A stretch of DNA of 64,000 nucleotides from Kutzneria sp. CA-103260. GTDB lineage: Bacteria; Actinomycetota; Actinomycetes; Mycobacteriales; Pseudonocardiaceae. The stretch covers positions 930,001 to 994,000 of the forward strand of contig NZ_CP073318.1 in assembly GCF_018263855.1 (NCBI RefSeq). The letters run 5' to 3'. The notes under the pieces are model-generated. The model was not told where the DNA came from and ran no database searches. It saw nothing but the letters and a program-made list of their open reading frames with translations. Each line of letters begins with the position of its first letter. The stretch's first letter is position 1. Both the position numbers and the translations under genes were made by a program. Of this stretch, positions 7,666 through 14,793 are shown piece by piece.

Positions 7666-8118
7666 ATGGCCATCAACCCGAGCATGGTCGGCGAGGTGTT
7701 CGCCGCCTTACCGTACGAGGTGAGCCGGGAGAAGATCCGGGAGTTCGCGGCGGCGCTGCGGGACGACAACCCGGCCTACCACGACCCCGACGCGGCGCGG
7801 GCGCTCGGCCACCCGGACGTGATCGCCCCGCCCAGCTTCCTGATGATCATCTCGTTGGAGGCCGAGCGCAAGCTGGTCTACGACCCCTCTTTCGGCATCG
7901 GGGACCCGCGCCGGCTGGTGCACCGGGAGCAGCGCTTCGCCCACCGCCGCCCGGCCCACGCCGGCGACCGGCTGACCGTGGCGATCCAGGTCACGGACGT
8001 GGAGTACCTGGGGGACAACGAGGTGCTGCACTTCGAGGACCGGATCACCGACGCCGACGGCGAACTGGTCTCCGTCGCCACCTCCACCTTCGTGTCCTTC
8101 CCCGAGGAGCGCGCATGA
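7666..8118 (+). CDS. MaoC-like dehydratase subunit, N-type (HadA-like), pair 1
   Basis: A 150-residue hot-dog protein of the FAS1-DH/MaoC N-terminal type: YEVSREKIREFAAALRDDNPAYHDP, then PPSFLMII, then LVHREQRFAHRRPAHAGD. It lacks the D-x4-H catalytic pair of hydratase-2 enzymes, so it should need the next gene product as catalytic partner, as in mycobacterial HadAB/HadBC. The ATG at 7666 follows GAGAGGGGAA. Its stop overlaps the next start (ATGA). Together they would dehydrate a 3-hydroxyacyl thioester. A near twin of this pair lies at 11286-12127. Confidence 0.87.
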   Translation: MAINPSMVGEVFAALPYEVSREKIREFAAALRDDNPAYHDPDAARALGHPDVIAPPSFLMIISLEAERKLVYDPSFGIGDPRRLVHREQRFAHRRPAHAGDRLTVAIQVTDVEYLGDNEVLHFEDRITDADGELVSVATSTFVSFPEERA

Positions 8119-8555
8119 CCGCCACCGTCACCGGCCGCCGTCGGCACGCCGGCGTCGAGGTCGGACCGATCCTGGCCGACCGTTCGTTCACGCTGCACCG
8201 TCGGGACCTGGTGCGCTACGCCGGTTCCTCCTGCGACTACAACCCGATCCACTACGACGACACGATGGCCCGCGCGGCCGGCCTGGCGACGCCGATCGTG
8301 CAGGGCATGTTCACCATGGGGTTGGCGCTGACCCTGGTCACGGACTGGGCCGGCGATCCGGCGGCGGTCGTGGACTTCGGCGGCCGGTTCCCGAGACAGG
8401 TGCCGATGCCGAACACCGGCGAGGGGGCCGAAATCGTCGCGTCGGCGGCCGTGGTGGAGGTGTTGGACGCGCCCTTGGTCCGCGTGTCGGTCTCGGTGCG
8501 GCTGGGCGAGGCCCGGGTGCTCACCATGCCGAGAGTGCTCGTGTCACTGGCTTAG
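8115..8555 (+). CDS. MaoC-like dehydratase subunit, catalytic type (HadB-like), pair 1
   Basis: A 146-residue single hot-dog domain. It carries the R-hydratase signature YAGSSCDYNPIHYDDTMARAAG, with catalytic Asp and His in DYNPIH, and the following IVQGMFTMGLA. The start overlaps the previous stop by 4 bp, which implies equal dosage of the heterodimer. Such pairs remove water from (R)-3-hydroxyacyl-ACP or -CoA. With the FabG-like reductase and the ACP/KS they would complete a reducing type II cycle except for enoyl reduction, an assignment that is inference. A terminator follows. Confidence 0.88.
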   Translation: MTATVTGRRRHAGVEVGPILADRSFTLHRRDLVRYAGSSCDYNPIHYDDTMARAAGLATPIVQGMFTMGLALTLVTDWAGDPAAVVDFGGRFPRQVPMPNTGEGAEIVASAAVVEVLDAPLVRVSVSVRLGEARVLTMPRVLVSLA

Positions 8556-8570
8556 CGTGGCCGGCGAGGA

Positions 8571-8602
8571 AATCCGGCGGGTCGTGGGCGTCCCGCCGGA
8601 TT
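8571..8602 (+). terminator. terminator after MaoC pair 1
   Basis: AATCCGGCGGG (8571-8581) pairs perfectly with CCCGCCGGATT (8592-8602) over a 10-nt loop, 15 bp past the stop. The next gene therefore probably has its own promoter in 8603-8706. Confidence 0.75.
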
Positions 8603-8706
8603 CTCCGTGCTTTTCCGTGGTCACGGGGGATGCCCCCAAGGGGGGGCCGCGCAATGTCACTAATGGTCCGGTGTGGCAACGGAATTCGGGGATTACGGTT
8701 CGAAAC

Positions 8707-10185
8707 ATGGTCACTCGACGAACTTTTCTCGCCAGACTCGGCTCGGGCGTGGCGATCGTGGGATTCTCCTCGGCGACCGGAATGTGGGTCAGCACGGCCG
8801 AAGCCGACGCGGCGACCCCGTTCGACCGGCTGCCCCGGCTGGACGGCTCGCTGCACTTCGACGTGGACACCAGGATGGCCGACTCGGTCGACCTGGGCCG
8901 GGTCGCCAAGCAGCTGCCGCTGGCCGTGCTCAAGCCGGGCTCGGTGGCGGACATCCAGAAGATGGTCCGGTTCTGCGGCCAGCACGGCATCAAGGTGGCC
9001 ATGCGCGGCCAGGGCCACAGCACCCAGGGCCAGGGCCTGACCTCGGGTCTGCTGATCGAGAGCCGTTCGCTGGCCACCATCCACTCGGTCGGCCCGCAGG
9101 GCGCGGACGTGGACTGCGGCGTGCTGTGGCGGGAGATCGTGCGGGCCGGCCTGCCGCAGGGCCTGACCGTGCCGCTGACCACCACCTACGTCGGCCTGTC
9201 GGTCGGTGGCACGCTGTCGATGGGCGGCTTCGGCGCCCGCAACGACACCGGCGTGCAGGTCGACACCGTGTCGAAGCTCCAGGTGGTGACCGGAACCGGC
9301 GAGCTCGTCGAGTGCTCGGCCACGCAGCACCGGGACCTGTTCGAGGCGGCGCTGGCCGGCCTCGGTCAGTGCGGCCTGATCGTGCGGGCCACGGTGCGCA
9401 CCGTGCGGGCCCACCAGCACGCCCGGATCTACCAGTTCTTCTACCGCGACAACACGCAGTTCTTCGCCGACCTGCGGCTGCTGGTGGACCGCGGCGAGCT
9501 GGACGGCGTCTACAACCTGTTCACGCTGACCAACGGCACGATTCCCTACCAGCTCAACGCGATGACGTTCTACGACGACGGCGCGCAGCCCGACGACGCG
9601 CACCTGCTGCGGGGCATCAGCCAGCCGCTGTCCAAGGCCACCGTGGTCAACTGCACCTACCAGGAGTGGGCCGAGCGCTACGACCCGATCATCCAGCGCT
9701 GGCGCGACACCGACGACTGGGACAACCTGATCAAGCCGTGGCAGGACGTGATCATGCCGGACTCCACGGTGGAGCGCTACGTCGGCGAGGTGATGCCGAC
9801 CATGACGCCGGAGGACTTCGGCGCCACCGGCGTCGGCTTCGTGTTCCGGATCCGCCGCTCCGACCTGACCCGGCCGTTCTTCCGGGTGCCGGCGCCGGAC
9901 GGCAGCGACTGGGTCTACCTGTTCGACATCCTGACCTCGTCGGCGAAGCCCGGCCCGGACCCGGCCTTCGCCCGCCGGATGCTGGACCGCAACCGGCGGC
10001 TGTTCGACCGGGCCCGGGAGCTGGGCGGCGTGCGGTACCCGATCGGCTCGCTGGAGTTCGACCGGCAGGACTGGCAGCGGCACTACGGCCCGATGTGGCC
10101 GGAGCTGGTCCGCCGCAAGCGCCGCTACGACCCGCACAACATCCTCACCCCCGGCCCGGGGATCTTCTGCCCAAGGGAAATGTAA
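8707..10185 (+). CDS. Tat-exported FAD-linked oxidase (cytokinin-dehydrogenase/BBE-like)
   Basis: A 492-residue protein opening with a twin-arginine signal (MVTRRTFLARLGSGVAIVG), so it is exported folded. The FAD-binding PCMH domain spans about 60-235. RGQGHSTQG supplies the His that usually holds FAD covalently, and VGGTLSMGGFGARN is also visible. The C-terminal part YDPHNILTPGPGIF resembles cytokinin dehydrogenases. It would oxidise a C-N or C-O bond outside the membrane. A secreted PstS-like protein follows 29 bp downstream. Cytokinin as substrate is possible, but the family is broad and includes natural-product oxidases. Confidence 0.85.
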   Translation: MVTRRTFLARLGSGVAIVGFSSATGMWVSTAEADAATPFDRLPRLDGSLHFDVDTRMADSVDLGRVAKQLPLAVLKPGSVADIQKMVRFCGQHGIKVAMRGQGHSTQGQGLTSGLLIESRSLATIHSVGPQGADVDCGVLWREIVRAGLPQGLTVPLTTTYVGLSVGGTLSMGGFGARNDTGVQVDTVSKLQVVTGTGELVECSATQHRDLFEAALAGLGQCGLIVRATVRTVRAHQHARIYQFFYRDNTQFFADLRLLVDRGELDGVYNLFTLTNGTIPYQLNAMTFYDDGAQPDDAHLLRGISQPLSKATVVNCTYQEWAERYDPIIQRWRDTDDWDNLIKPWQDVIMPDSTVERYVGEVMPTMTPEDFGATGVGFVFRIRRSDLTRPFFRVPAPDGSDWVYLFDILTSSAKPGPDPAFARRMLDRNRRLFDRARELGGVRYPIGSLEFDRQDWQRHYGPMWPELVRRKRRYDPHNILTPGPGIFCPREM

Positions 10186-10214
10186 TTCCGGCCCACTGAA
10201 AGGAAATCTCTCCC

Positions 10215-11264
10215 GTGCACACCACCTCCAGGGCGCTGGCCTGCGCCGCGGCGCTGGCCGCCGCGGTCGCCACCGCCGCCCCTGCGGACGCGCACACCGA
10301 GCACCGGCCGGCGCCGCGGGCGACCGACATCGTCGGCGTCGGCGGCGACATGTCCGAGACCCTGTTCGACGGCCTCGGCGACGTCTACAACGCCGAACAC
10401 CCTGGCGGCAGCCGGTTCTACAGCTACGCCTCCAGCGGCCCGAGCCCGCTGACCCCGAAGCGTGGCTGCGCGCCGATCGCCCGCCCGGACGGCTCGTCAG
10501 CCGGCATCGCCGCGCTGGCCGCCCGGCAGACGCTGCCCAGCGGCCAGCCGTGCCTGGACTACGCCCGCGGCACGCGGGACAAGCAGCCGACCGACCCGAA
10601 GTCCCTGGAGTTCCTGCCGTTCGCCAGCGACGGCATCACGTGGGCCGCCAACGCGCATGGCAACGCGCCGCAGTCCATGACGCCGCAGCAGATGGCGGCC
10701 ATCCTCACCTGCAAGGTCAGCACCTGGGACCAGGTCGGCGGGACCAGTCACGCCGTCATCAAGCCGCTGCTGCCCGACGTGGGTGTCGGCATTCTCGGCT
10801 TCCTCAAGACCGGCCTGGGCATCGACCAGCCGGGGCCATGCGTGGGCGAGGGCGTGCAGCAGGACAGCGGCACCGACCCGCAGGTGGCCGGCGACCCGAA
10901 CGCCGTCGTCTTCTACTCCATCGGCAAGTACCTGGCCCAGACCGAGTACCACCACCAGGACGACCACGGTTCGCTGACGCTGCGGGATATCGCCGGCGTG
11001 CCGCCGACCGTGTACAACCCAAAGAGCCACCGGGTGGAGCTGAACATCGGCCAGGCGCCGGGCATCCCGACCTTCCCGGTGCACACCCACCAGTACGTCG
11101 TGGTGGACCGCGACGCCGACGGCTCGCTGCCGGCCAGGACCAAGAACCTGTTCGTGGGCCAGGACAGCTGGCTGTGCAGGGACCCGTGGGCCAAGGCCCA
11201 GGTGGCCGATCACGGCTTCATGCCCCTGATCGACGGCACGTGCGGCGTGCCGTTCATCGACTAG
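10215..11264 (+). CDS. secreted PstS-like substrate-binding protein
   Basis: A 349-residue protein with a Sec signal peptide (about residues 1-26, cut after ADA or AHA). It has no lipobox Cys, so it is probably freely secreted rather than membrane anchored. The mature part opens with DIVGVGGDMSETLFDGLGD and contains GSSAGIAAL and LPFASDGITWAANA, phosphate-binding-protein-like anion-binding turns. No pstCAB transporter genes are nearby. The GTG start follows AAAGGAAA. It sits between the Tat oxidase and the second MaoC pair in one apparent operon. Ligand unknown. Confidence 0.78.
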   Translation: MHTTSRALACAAALAAAVATAAPADAHTEHRPAPRATDIVGVGGDMSETLFDGLGDVYNAEHPGGSRFYSYASSGPSPLTPKRGCAPIARPDGSSAGIAALAARQTLPSGQPCLDYARGTRDKQPTDPKSLEFLPFASDGITWAANAHGNAPQSMTPQQMAAILTCKVSTWDQVGGTSHAVIKPLLPDVGVGILGFLKTGLGIDQPGPCVGEGVQQDSGTDPQVAGDPNAVVFYSIGKYLAQTEYHHQDDHGSLTLRDIAGVPPTVYNPKSHRVELNIGQAPGIPTFPVHTHQYVVVDRDADGSLPARTKNLFVGQDSWLCRDPWAKAQVADHGFMPLIDGTCGVPFID

Positions 11265-11285
11265 CGGCCCGACCGGGAGGACCCG

Positions 11286-11696
11286 ATGCCGCTCAACACC
11301 GATTTCCTCGGCCGGGTCTTCCCGGCCACCGAGCCGTACGAGGTGGGCCGGGAGAAGATCCGCGAGTTCGTGCGCGCCACCGGCGGCACGCCCGCGGACG
11401 ATCTCACCGCCCCGCCGACCTTTGCCGTGCTGCTCACCATGAACGCCGAGTTCCGGGTGATGTTCGACCCGGAGCTGGGCCTGGACGCCGGCCGGCTGCT
11501 GCACCGCGACCAGCGGTTCGAGCACCACCGGCCGATCGTGCCCGGCGACGTGCTCACCGTGACGGTGCGGGTGGCCGGCGTCGACGACGTCGGCGGCAAC
11601 GACGTGCTCACGCTGTCCAGCGAGGTGTCCACTGTGGACGCCGAGGCGGTCTGCACCGGCACGTCGGTGATCGTCTGCCCGCGGGCCGCGTCGTGA
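11286..11696 (+). CDS. MaoC-like dehydratase subunit, N-type, pair 2
   Basis: A 136-residue paralogue of the protein at 7666. It shares PYEVGREKIREFVRATGG and LLHRDQRFEHHRPIVPGDVLTV, and the DDNPAYHDP segment is shortened. Like its paralogue it lacks a catalytic Asp-His pair and presumably serves as the structural half of a heterodimer. GGGAGG stands before the ATG. The stop overlaps the next GTG. Confidence 0.85.
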   Translation: MPLNTDFLGRVFPATEPYEVGREKIREFVRATGGTPADDLTAPPTFAVLLTMNAEFRVMFDPELGLDAGRLLHRDQRFEHHRPIVPGDVLTVTVRVAGVDDVGGNDVLTLSSEVSTVDAEAVCTGTSVIVCPRAAS

Positions 11697-12127
11697 GCGC
11701 CGTGGCCGTCGGGCAGGCGCTGCCCGAGCTGCGGCACCGGATCACCCGGCTCGACCTGATCCGTTACGCCGCCGCGGCCGGCGACTTCAACCGCATCCAC
11801 TGGAGTGACCGTGCCGCCGCCGCGGCCGGCCTGCCCGACGTGATCGCCCACGGCATGCTCACCCTCGCGGTGGCCATGCGCGCGGTCACCGACTGGGCCG
11901 GCGGCCACGGCGGCGTTGTCGAGTGCGCCGGCCGATTCGCCCGCCCGGTGGTGGTGCCCGACGACGAGGACGGCGCGGAGCTGGTGGTGCGGGCCGTGGT
12001 CGCCGAAGTGCTGCCCGGCGGGCGGGTCCGTGTCGACCTCACCGTGACCTGCCAGGGACAGAAGGTTCTGACCAGATCCAGGGCGGTGGTTGCCCTGGTC
12101 TCCACAGGAGGAAAAAGCGATGACTGA
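11693..12127 (+). CDS. MaoC-like dehydratase subunit, catalytic type, pair 2
   Basis: A 144-residue hot-dog protein with AAAAGDFNRIHWSDRAAAAAGLPDVIAHGM. The catalytic Asp and His are kept, though the usual NPIH reads NRIH. The GTG overlaps the upstream stop (GTGA). It should dehydrate a 3-hydroxyacyl thioester together with the upstream subunit. Having two distinct pairs in one cluster suggests either two chain-length or stereochemical specificities, or an alternating cycle; this is inferred. The lactonase gene overlaps its stop by 8 bp. Confidence 0.86.
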   Translation: MSAVAVGQALPELRHRITRLDLIRYAAAAGDFNRIHWSDRAAAAAGLPDVIAHGMLTLAVAMRAVTDWAGGHGGVVECAGRFARPVVVPDDEDGAELVVRAVVAEVLPGGRVRVDLTVTCQGQKVLTRSRAVVALVSTGGKSDD

Positions 12128-13178
12128 TCTGCGCCGCCCGACGCGGCTGCTCGTCGGCGGCTACGCGGGCACCGACACCCCGTCGGCCGCCGTGCACGGC
12201 GTCGCGCTGGACCACGACACCGGCCTGCTCGGCACGGCCGAGCCGGTCGCCGACGTGCCCAACGCGTTCCACCTCGTGGCCTCGCCGAGCGGCCGGACCG
12301 TGTACGCCGCCAGCAACGTCGCCGAGGGCCAGGTGCACGTGCTGCGGCTGGGCGCGGGCGGCTCGGTGACCCGGATGGGGACCCGGTCCACCGAGGGCGC
12401 CGGGCCGGTGCACGTGGCCGTGCACCCGGCCGGCCGGCACCTGCTGGTCGCCAACCACGACTCGGGCACGGTGGCGGTGTTCGAGATCGGCGACGACGAG
12501 ACCGTCGGCGCGGTGACGGATGTCGTGCAGCACAAGGGATCCGGTCCGAACCCGATGGGGCAGGCCGGGCCGCATCCGCACGCCGTGGTGGCCGACCCGA
12601 CCGGCCAGTGGCTGCTGGTGCCGGACAAGGGTGACGACCACGTGCACGTCTACCAGCTCGACGTGACGACCGGAAAGCTGGTGGCGCAGGGACAGTACAG
12701 GGTCGGCTCCGGCGTCGGCCCGCGCGCGCTGGTGTTCCACCCGGACGGCGAGCACGCGTATGTGGTGGGGGAGCTGGACAACACCATCACAGTGTGCCGC
12801 TGGGAGGCCGAGACCGGCACGCTCTCGGTACTGTCCACGGTGTCGACGCTGCCGCCCAACACGCAGTCGTGGAACGCCCCGTCGGCGCTGGTCGTGTCGT
12901 CGGACGGCCGGCAGGTGTTCGTCGGCAACCGCGGACACGAGAGCATCGCGGTGTTCTCCGTCCGGCCTGGGGGCCTGGACCTGGTGGGGCATCAGCAGTT
13001 GGGCGTGCCGGTGACGACGCTGCCGTGGGATCTGGCCCTGGATCCGGCCGGTGATCTGCTGTTCGCGGTGAACCAGCTGGCCGGCACGCTGGTGACGCTG
13101 CGGGTGGACGGGGCGGGCCTGGAGACGGCGGGGGAGCCGGTGGCGGTGCCGCACCCGGCCTGCGTCCTGCTCGTGTGA
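12120..13178 (+). CDS. lactonase-family beta-propeller protein (YkgB/Pgl-like)
   Basis: A 352-residue seven-bladed propeller of the 6-phosphogluconolactonase (lactonase) family. Repeating strands such as FHLVASPSGRTVYAASN, PVHVAVHPAGRHLLVANH, PHAVVADPTGQWLLVPD and PSALVVSSDGRQVFVGN are visible. The start has an excellent site (AGGAGG) and overlaps the previous stop (ATGACTGA). There is no signal peptide. Members open lactones or act on related ring esters. In a cluster with an AfsA gene, a butyrolactone or pathway lactone substrate is conceivable but unproven. Confidence 0.84.
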   Translation: MTDLRRPTRLLVGGYAGTDTPSAAVHGVALDHDTGLLGTAEPVADVPNAFHLVASPSGRTVYAASNVAEGQVHVLRLGAGGSVTRMGTRSTEGAGPVHVAVHPAGRHLLVANHDSGTVAVFEIGDDETVGAVTDVVQHKGSGPNPMGQAGPHPHAVVADPTGQWLLVPDKGDDHVHVYQLDVTTGKLVAQGQYRVGSGVGPRALVFHPDGEHAYVVGELDNTITVCRWEAETGTLSVLSTVSTLPPNTQSWNAPSALVVSSDGRQVFVGNRGHESIAVFSVRPGGLDLVGHQQLGVPVTTLPWDLALDPAGDLLFAVNQLAGTLVTLRVDGAGLETAGEPVAVPHPACVLLV

Positions 13179-13189
13179 AGCGATAGCGA

Positions 13190-13220
13190 AATGCCGCCAG
13201 GACGGTGTCCTGGCGGCATT
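13190..13220. terminator. bidirectional terminator
   Basis: A perfect 14-bp stem, AATGCCGCCAGGAC (13190-13203) with 13207-13220, and a 3-nt loop. T-rich DNA follows on the plus side and an A-rich stretch lies on the other. It separates the convergent lactonase and MFS genes. Confidence 0.88.
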
Positions 13221-13229
13221 TTCTGGTTT

Positions 13230-14633
13230 CTAGGCCGGGATCGGCTCGGCGACCGGTGCCGCCTTGCGAGTGCCCACCCTGGGCGTCATCACGGAGAGAA
13301 CCGTCGCGGTCACGAGGATCGCCACGCCGACCCACAGCGCGGCGTGTAGCCCGGCGACGAACGCCGGGGTCGAGCCGTAACCGCCGACGCTGGCGAAAAC
13401 CGCGGCCAGCACACCGATTCCCAGCACCACGCCGACCTGTCGCATCGAGCTGTTCACACCGGCGGCCACGCCGTCGAAGGCCGACGGTGTGAAGTCCAGT
13501 GTCTGCCGGGCGTTGAGCGCGAAGAAGATGCCCATGCCGACGCCGGCCAGCAGCAGCGCCGGCAGCGCCGCCAGGTAGTTCATGGTCGCGCCGCTGACCA
13601 GTGCCAGCCACGCCAGCGCCACCGCCTGCACCGCGCCGCTGAACACCATCAGCCGGTGCACGCCAAGCCGTTCGGCCAGCATGCCGGCCAGCGGGGCCAC
13701 CACCAGCGGCATGATCGTCCACGGCAGCGTGCGGGCCCCGGCGGTCAGGGGGGAGTAGTGCAGCACGTTCTGCAGGTACTGCATGAGCAGGAACACCGCC
13801 CCGAACATGCCGCCCTGCTGCAGCAGCCCGACCAGGTTGGTGAAGCTGAAACCCCTGGTGCGGAACAGCATCGGCGGCACGACCGGGAAGCGGGCCCGGT
13901 TCTCCCACAGCGCGAACGCCACCAGCAGCGCCACCCCGCCCACCGCCGAGACGACCACCAGCGGGTCGCCCCAGCCGTTCTCGCCGGCGCCGATCAGGCC
14001 GTACACCACGCCGAGCAGGCCGCCGGTGACCAACAGCGTGCCCGGCACGTCGAGTTTGGCGTGCGGGCCATGGCTTTCCCTGAGCCACAGCATGGCCAGC
14101 GGCACCAGCAGCACGCCGATCGGCACGTTGACCCAGAAGATCCAGTGCCAGTCGCCGAACTGCACGATCAGGCCGCCGACCACCGGGCCGAGCGCGATGG
14201 CCAGGCCGCTCATGCCGGACAGGCCGGCGATGGACATGCCGCGGCGGCGCTCCGGCACGGCGTTGACCAGCAGGGTCAGCGCCAGCGGGAAGATCACCGA
14301 GCCGCCGGCGCCCTGCAGCGCCCGGGCCGCCACCAGCGTGCCGATCGAGCCGGCGGTCGCGGCCAGCGCGCTGGCCAGCGTGAACACGGTCAGGCCGGCG
14401 ACGAAGGTGGCCCGCCGGCCGAATCTGTCGCCCAGCAGCGCCGCGGTCAGCAGGAACACCGCGTAGGTCAGGGTGTAGGCGTTGACCGTCCACTCCAGAT
14501 TCGACAGCGAGCTGTGGAAATCCCGCTGGATCGTGGGTAACGCGGTGGTCACCACCAGGTTGTCCAGCGAGGCCATGAACGCGGCCACGCCGGTGATCAG
14601 GAAGGTCGGCAGCCCGGCTCCCCGCTTGGACAT
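13230..14633 (-). CDS. DHA2-family MFS drug exporter (14 TM)
   Basis: A 467-residue EmrB/QacA-type proton antiporter. Motif A is GDRFGRRATFVAGL, motif C-like stretches lie near GLAIALGPVVGG, and about 14 hydrophobic helices are visible. The ATG at 14633 follows GGAGGAGCG; an upstream ATG at 14663 lacks a ribosome site. It is divergent from the first MMPL gene, sharing a 160-bp control region that carries a MerR-type promoter on the other strand. It probably exports the cluster product or a toxic compound. Confidence 0.9.
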   Translation of the reverse strand: MSKRGAGLPTFLITGVAAFMASLDNLVVTTALPTIQRDFHSSLSNLEWTVNAYTLTYAVFLLTAALLGDRFGRRATFVAGLTVFTLASALAATAGSIGTLVAARALQGAGGSVIFPLALTLLVNAVPERRRGMSIAGLSGMSGLAIALGPVVGGLIVQFGDWHWIFWVNVPIGVLLVPLAMLWLRESHGPHAKLDVPGTLLVTGGLLGVVYGLIGAGENGWGDPLVVVSAVGGVALLVAFALWENRARFPVVPPMLFRTRGFSFTNLVGLLQQGGMFGAVFLLMQYLQNVLHYSPLTAGARTLPWTIMPLVVAPLAGMLAERLGVHRLMVFSGAVQAVALAWLALVSGATMNYLAALPALLLAGVGMGIFFALNARQTLDFTPSAFDGVAAGVNSSMRQVGVVLGIGVLAAVFASVGGYGSTPAFVAGLHAALWVGVAILVTATVLSVMTPRVGTRKAAPVAEPIPA

Positions 14634-14710
14634 CGCTCCTCCAGGTGTCGGTGCCCGCTTCACGCCTGCGCCGTCCGCGTGAACTCGTCGAAACGGACGT
14701 CTTCGGAACC

Positions 14711-14773
14711 TTGCGCACCCCCGCGGGCAATGTGGATAGTATAGGTACCGATAGTGGATATGTTAACTACCAG
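14711..14773 (+). promoter_or_regulatory. MerR-type promoter of the first MMPL gene
   Basis: TTGCGC (14711-14716) and TAGTAT (14737-14742) are separated by 20 bp, the over-long spacer typical of MerR-activated promoters, with the short dyad CCCGCGGG inside. Two TGGATA boxes lie exactly 22 bp apart (14733 and 14755). The 42-bp block 14732-14773 matches 19294-19335 in front of the second MMPL gene at 30 positions. Confidence 0.6.
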
Positions 14774-14793
14774 CGATGGGCAAAGGGGAGATC

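Noticed and set aside
6624..7769. Longer SARP frame of 381 codons
   Set aside because: The extra 110 residues have no ribosome site, are not part of the family, and would cover the divergent promoter and MaoC start.
12787..14730. 647-codon minus-strand frame over the MFS gene
   Set aside because: Out-of-frame shadow of the exporter; it lacks hydrophobic segments and family motifs.
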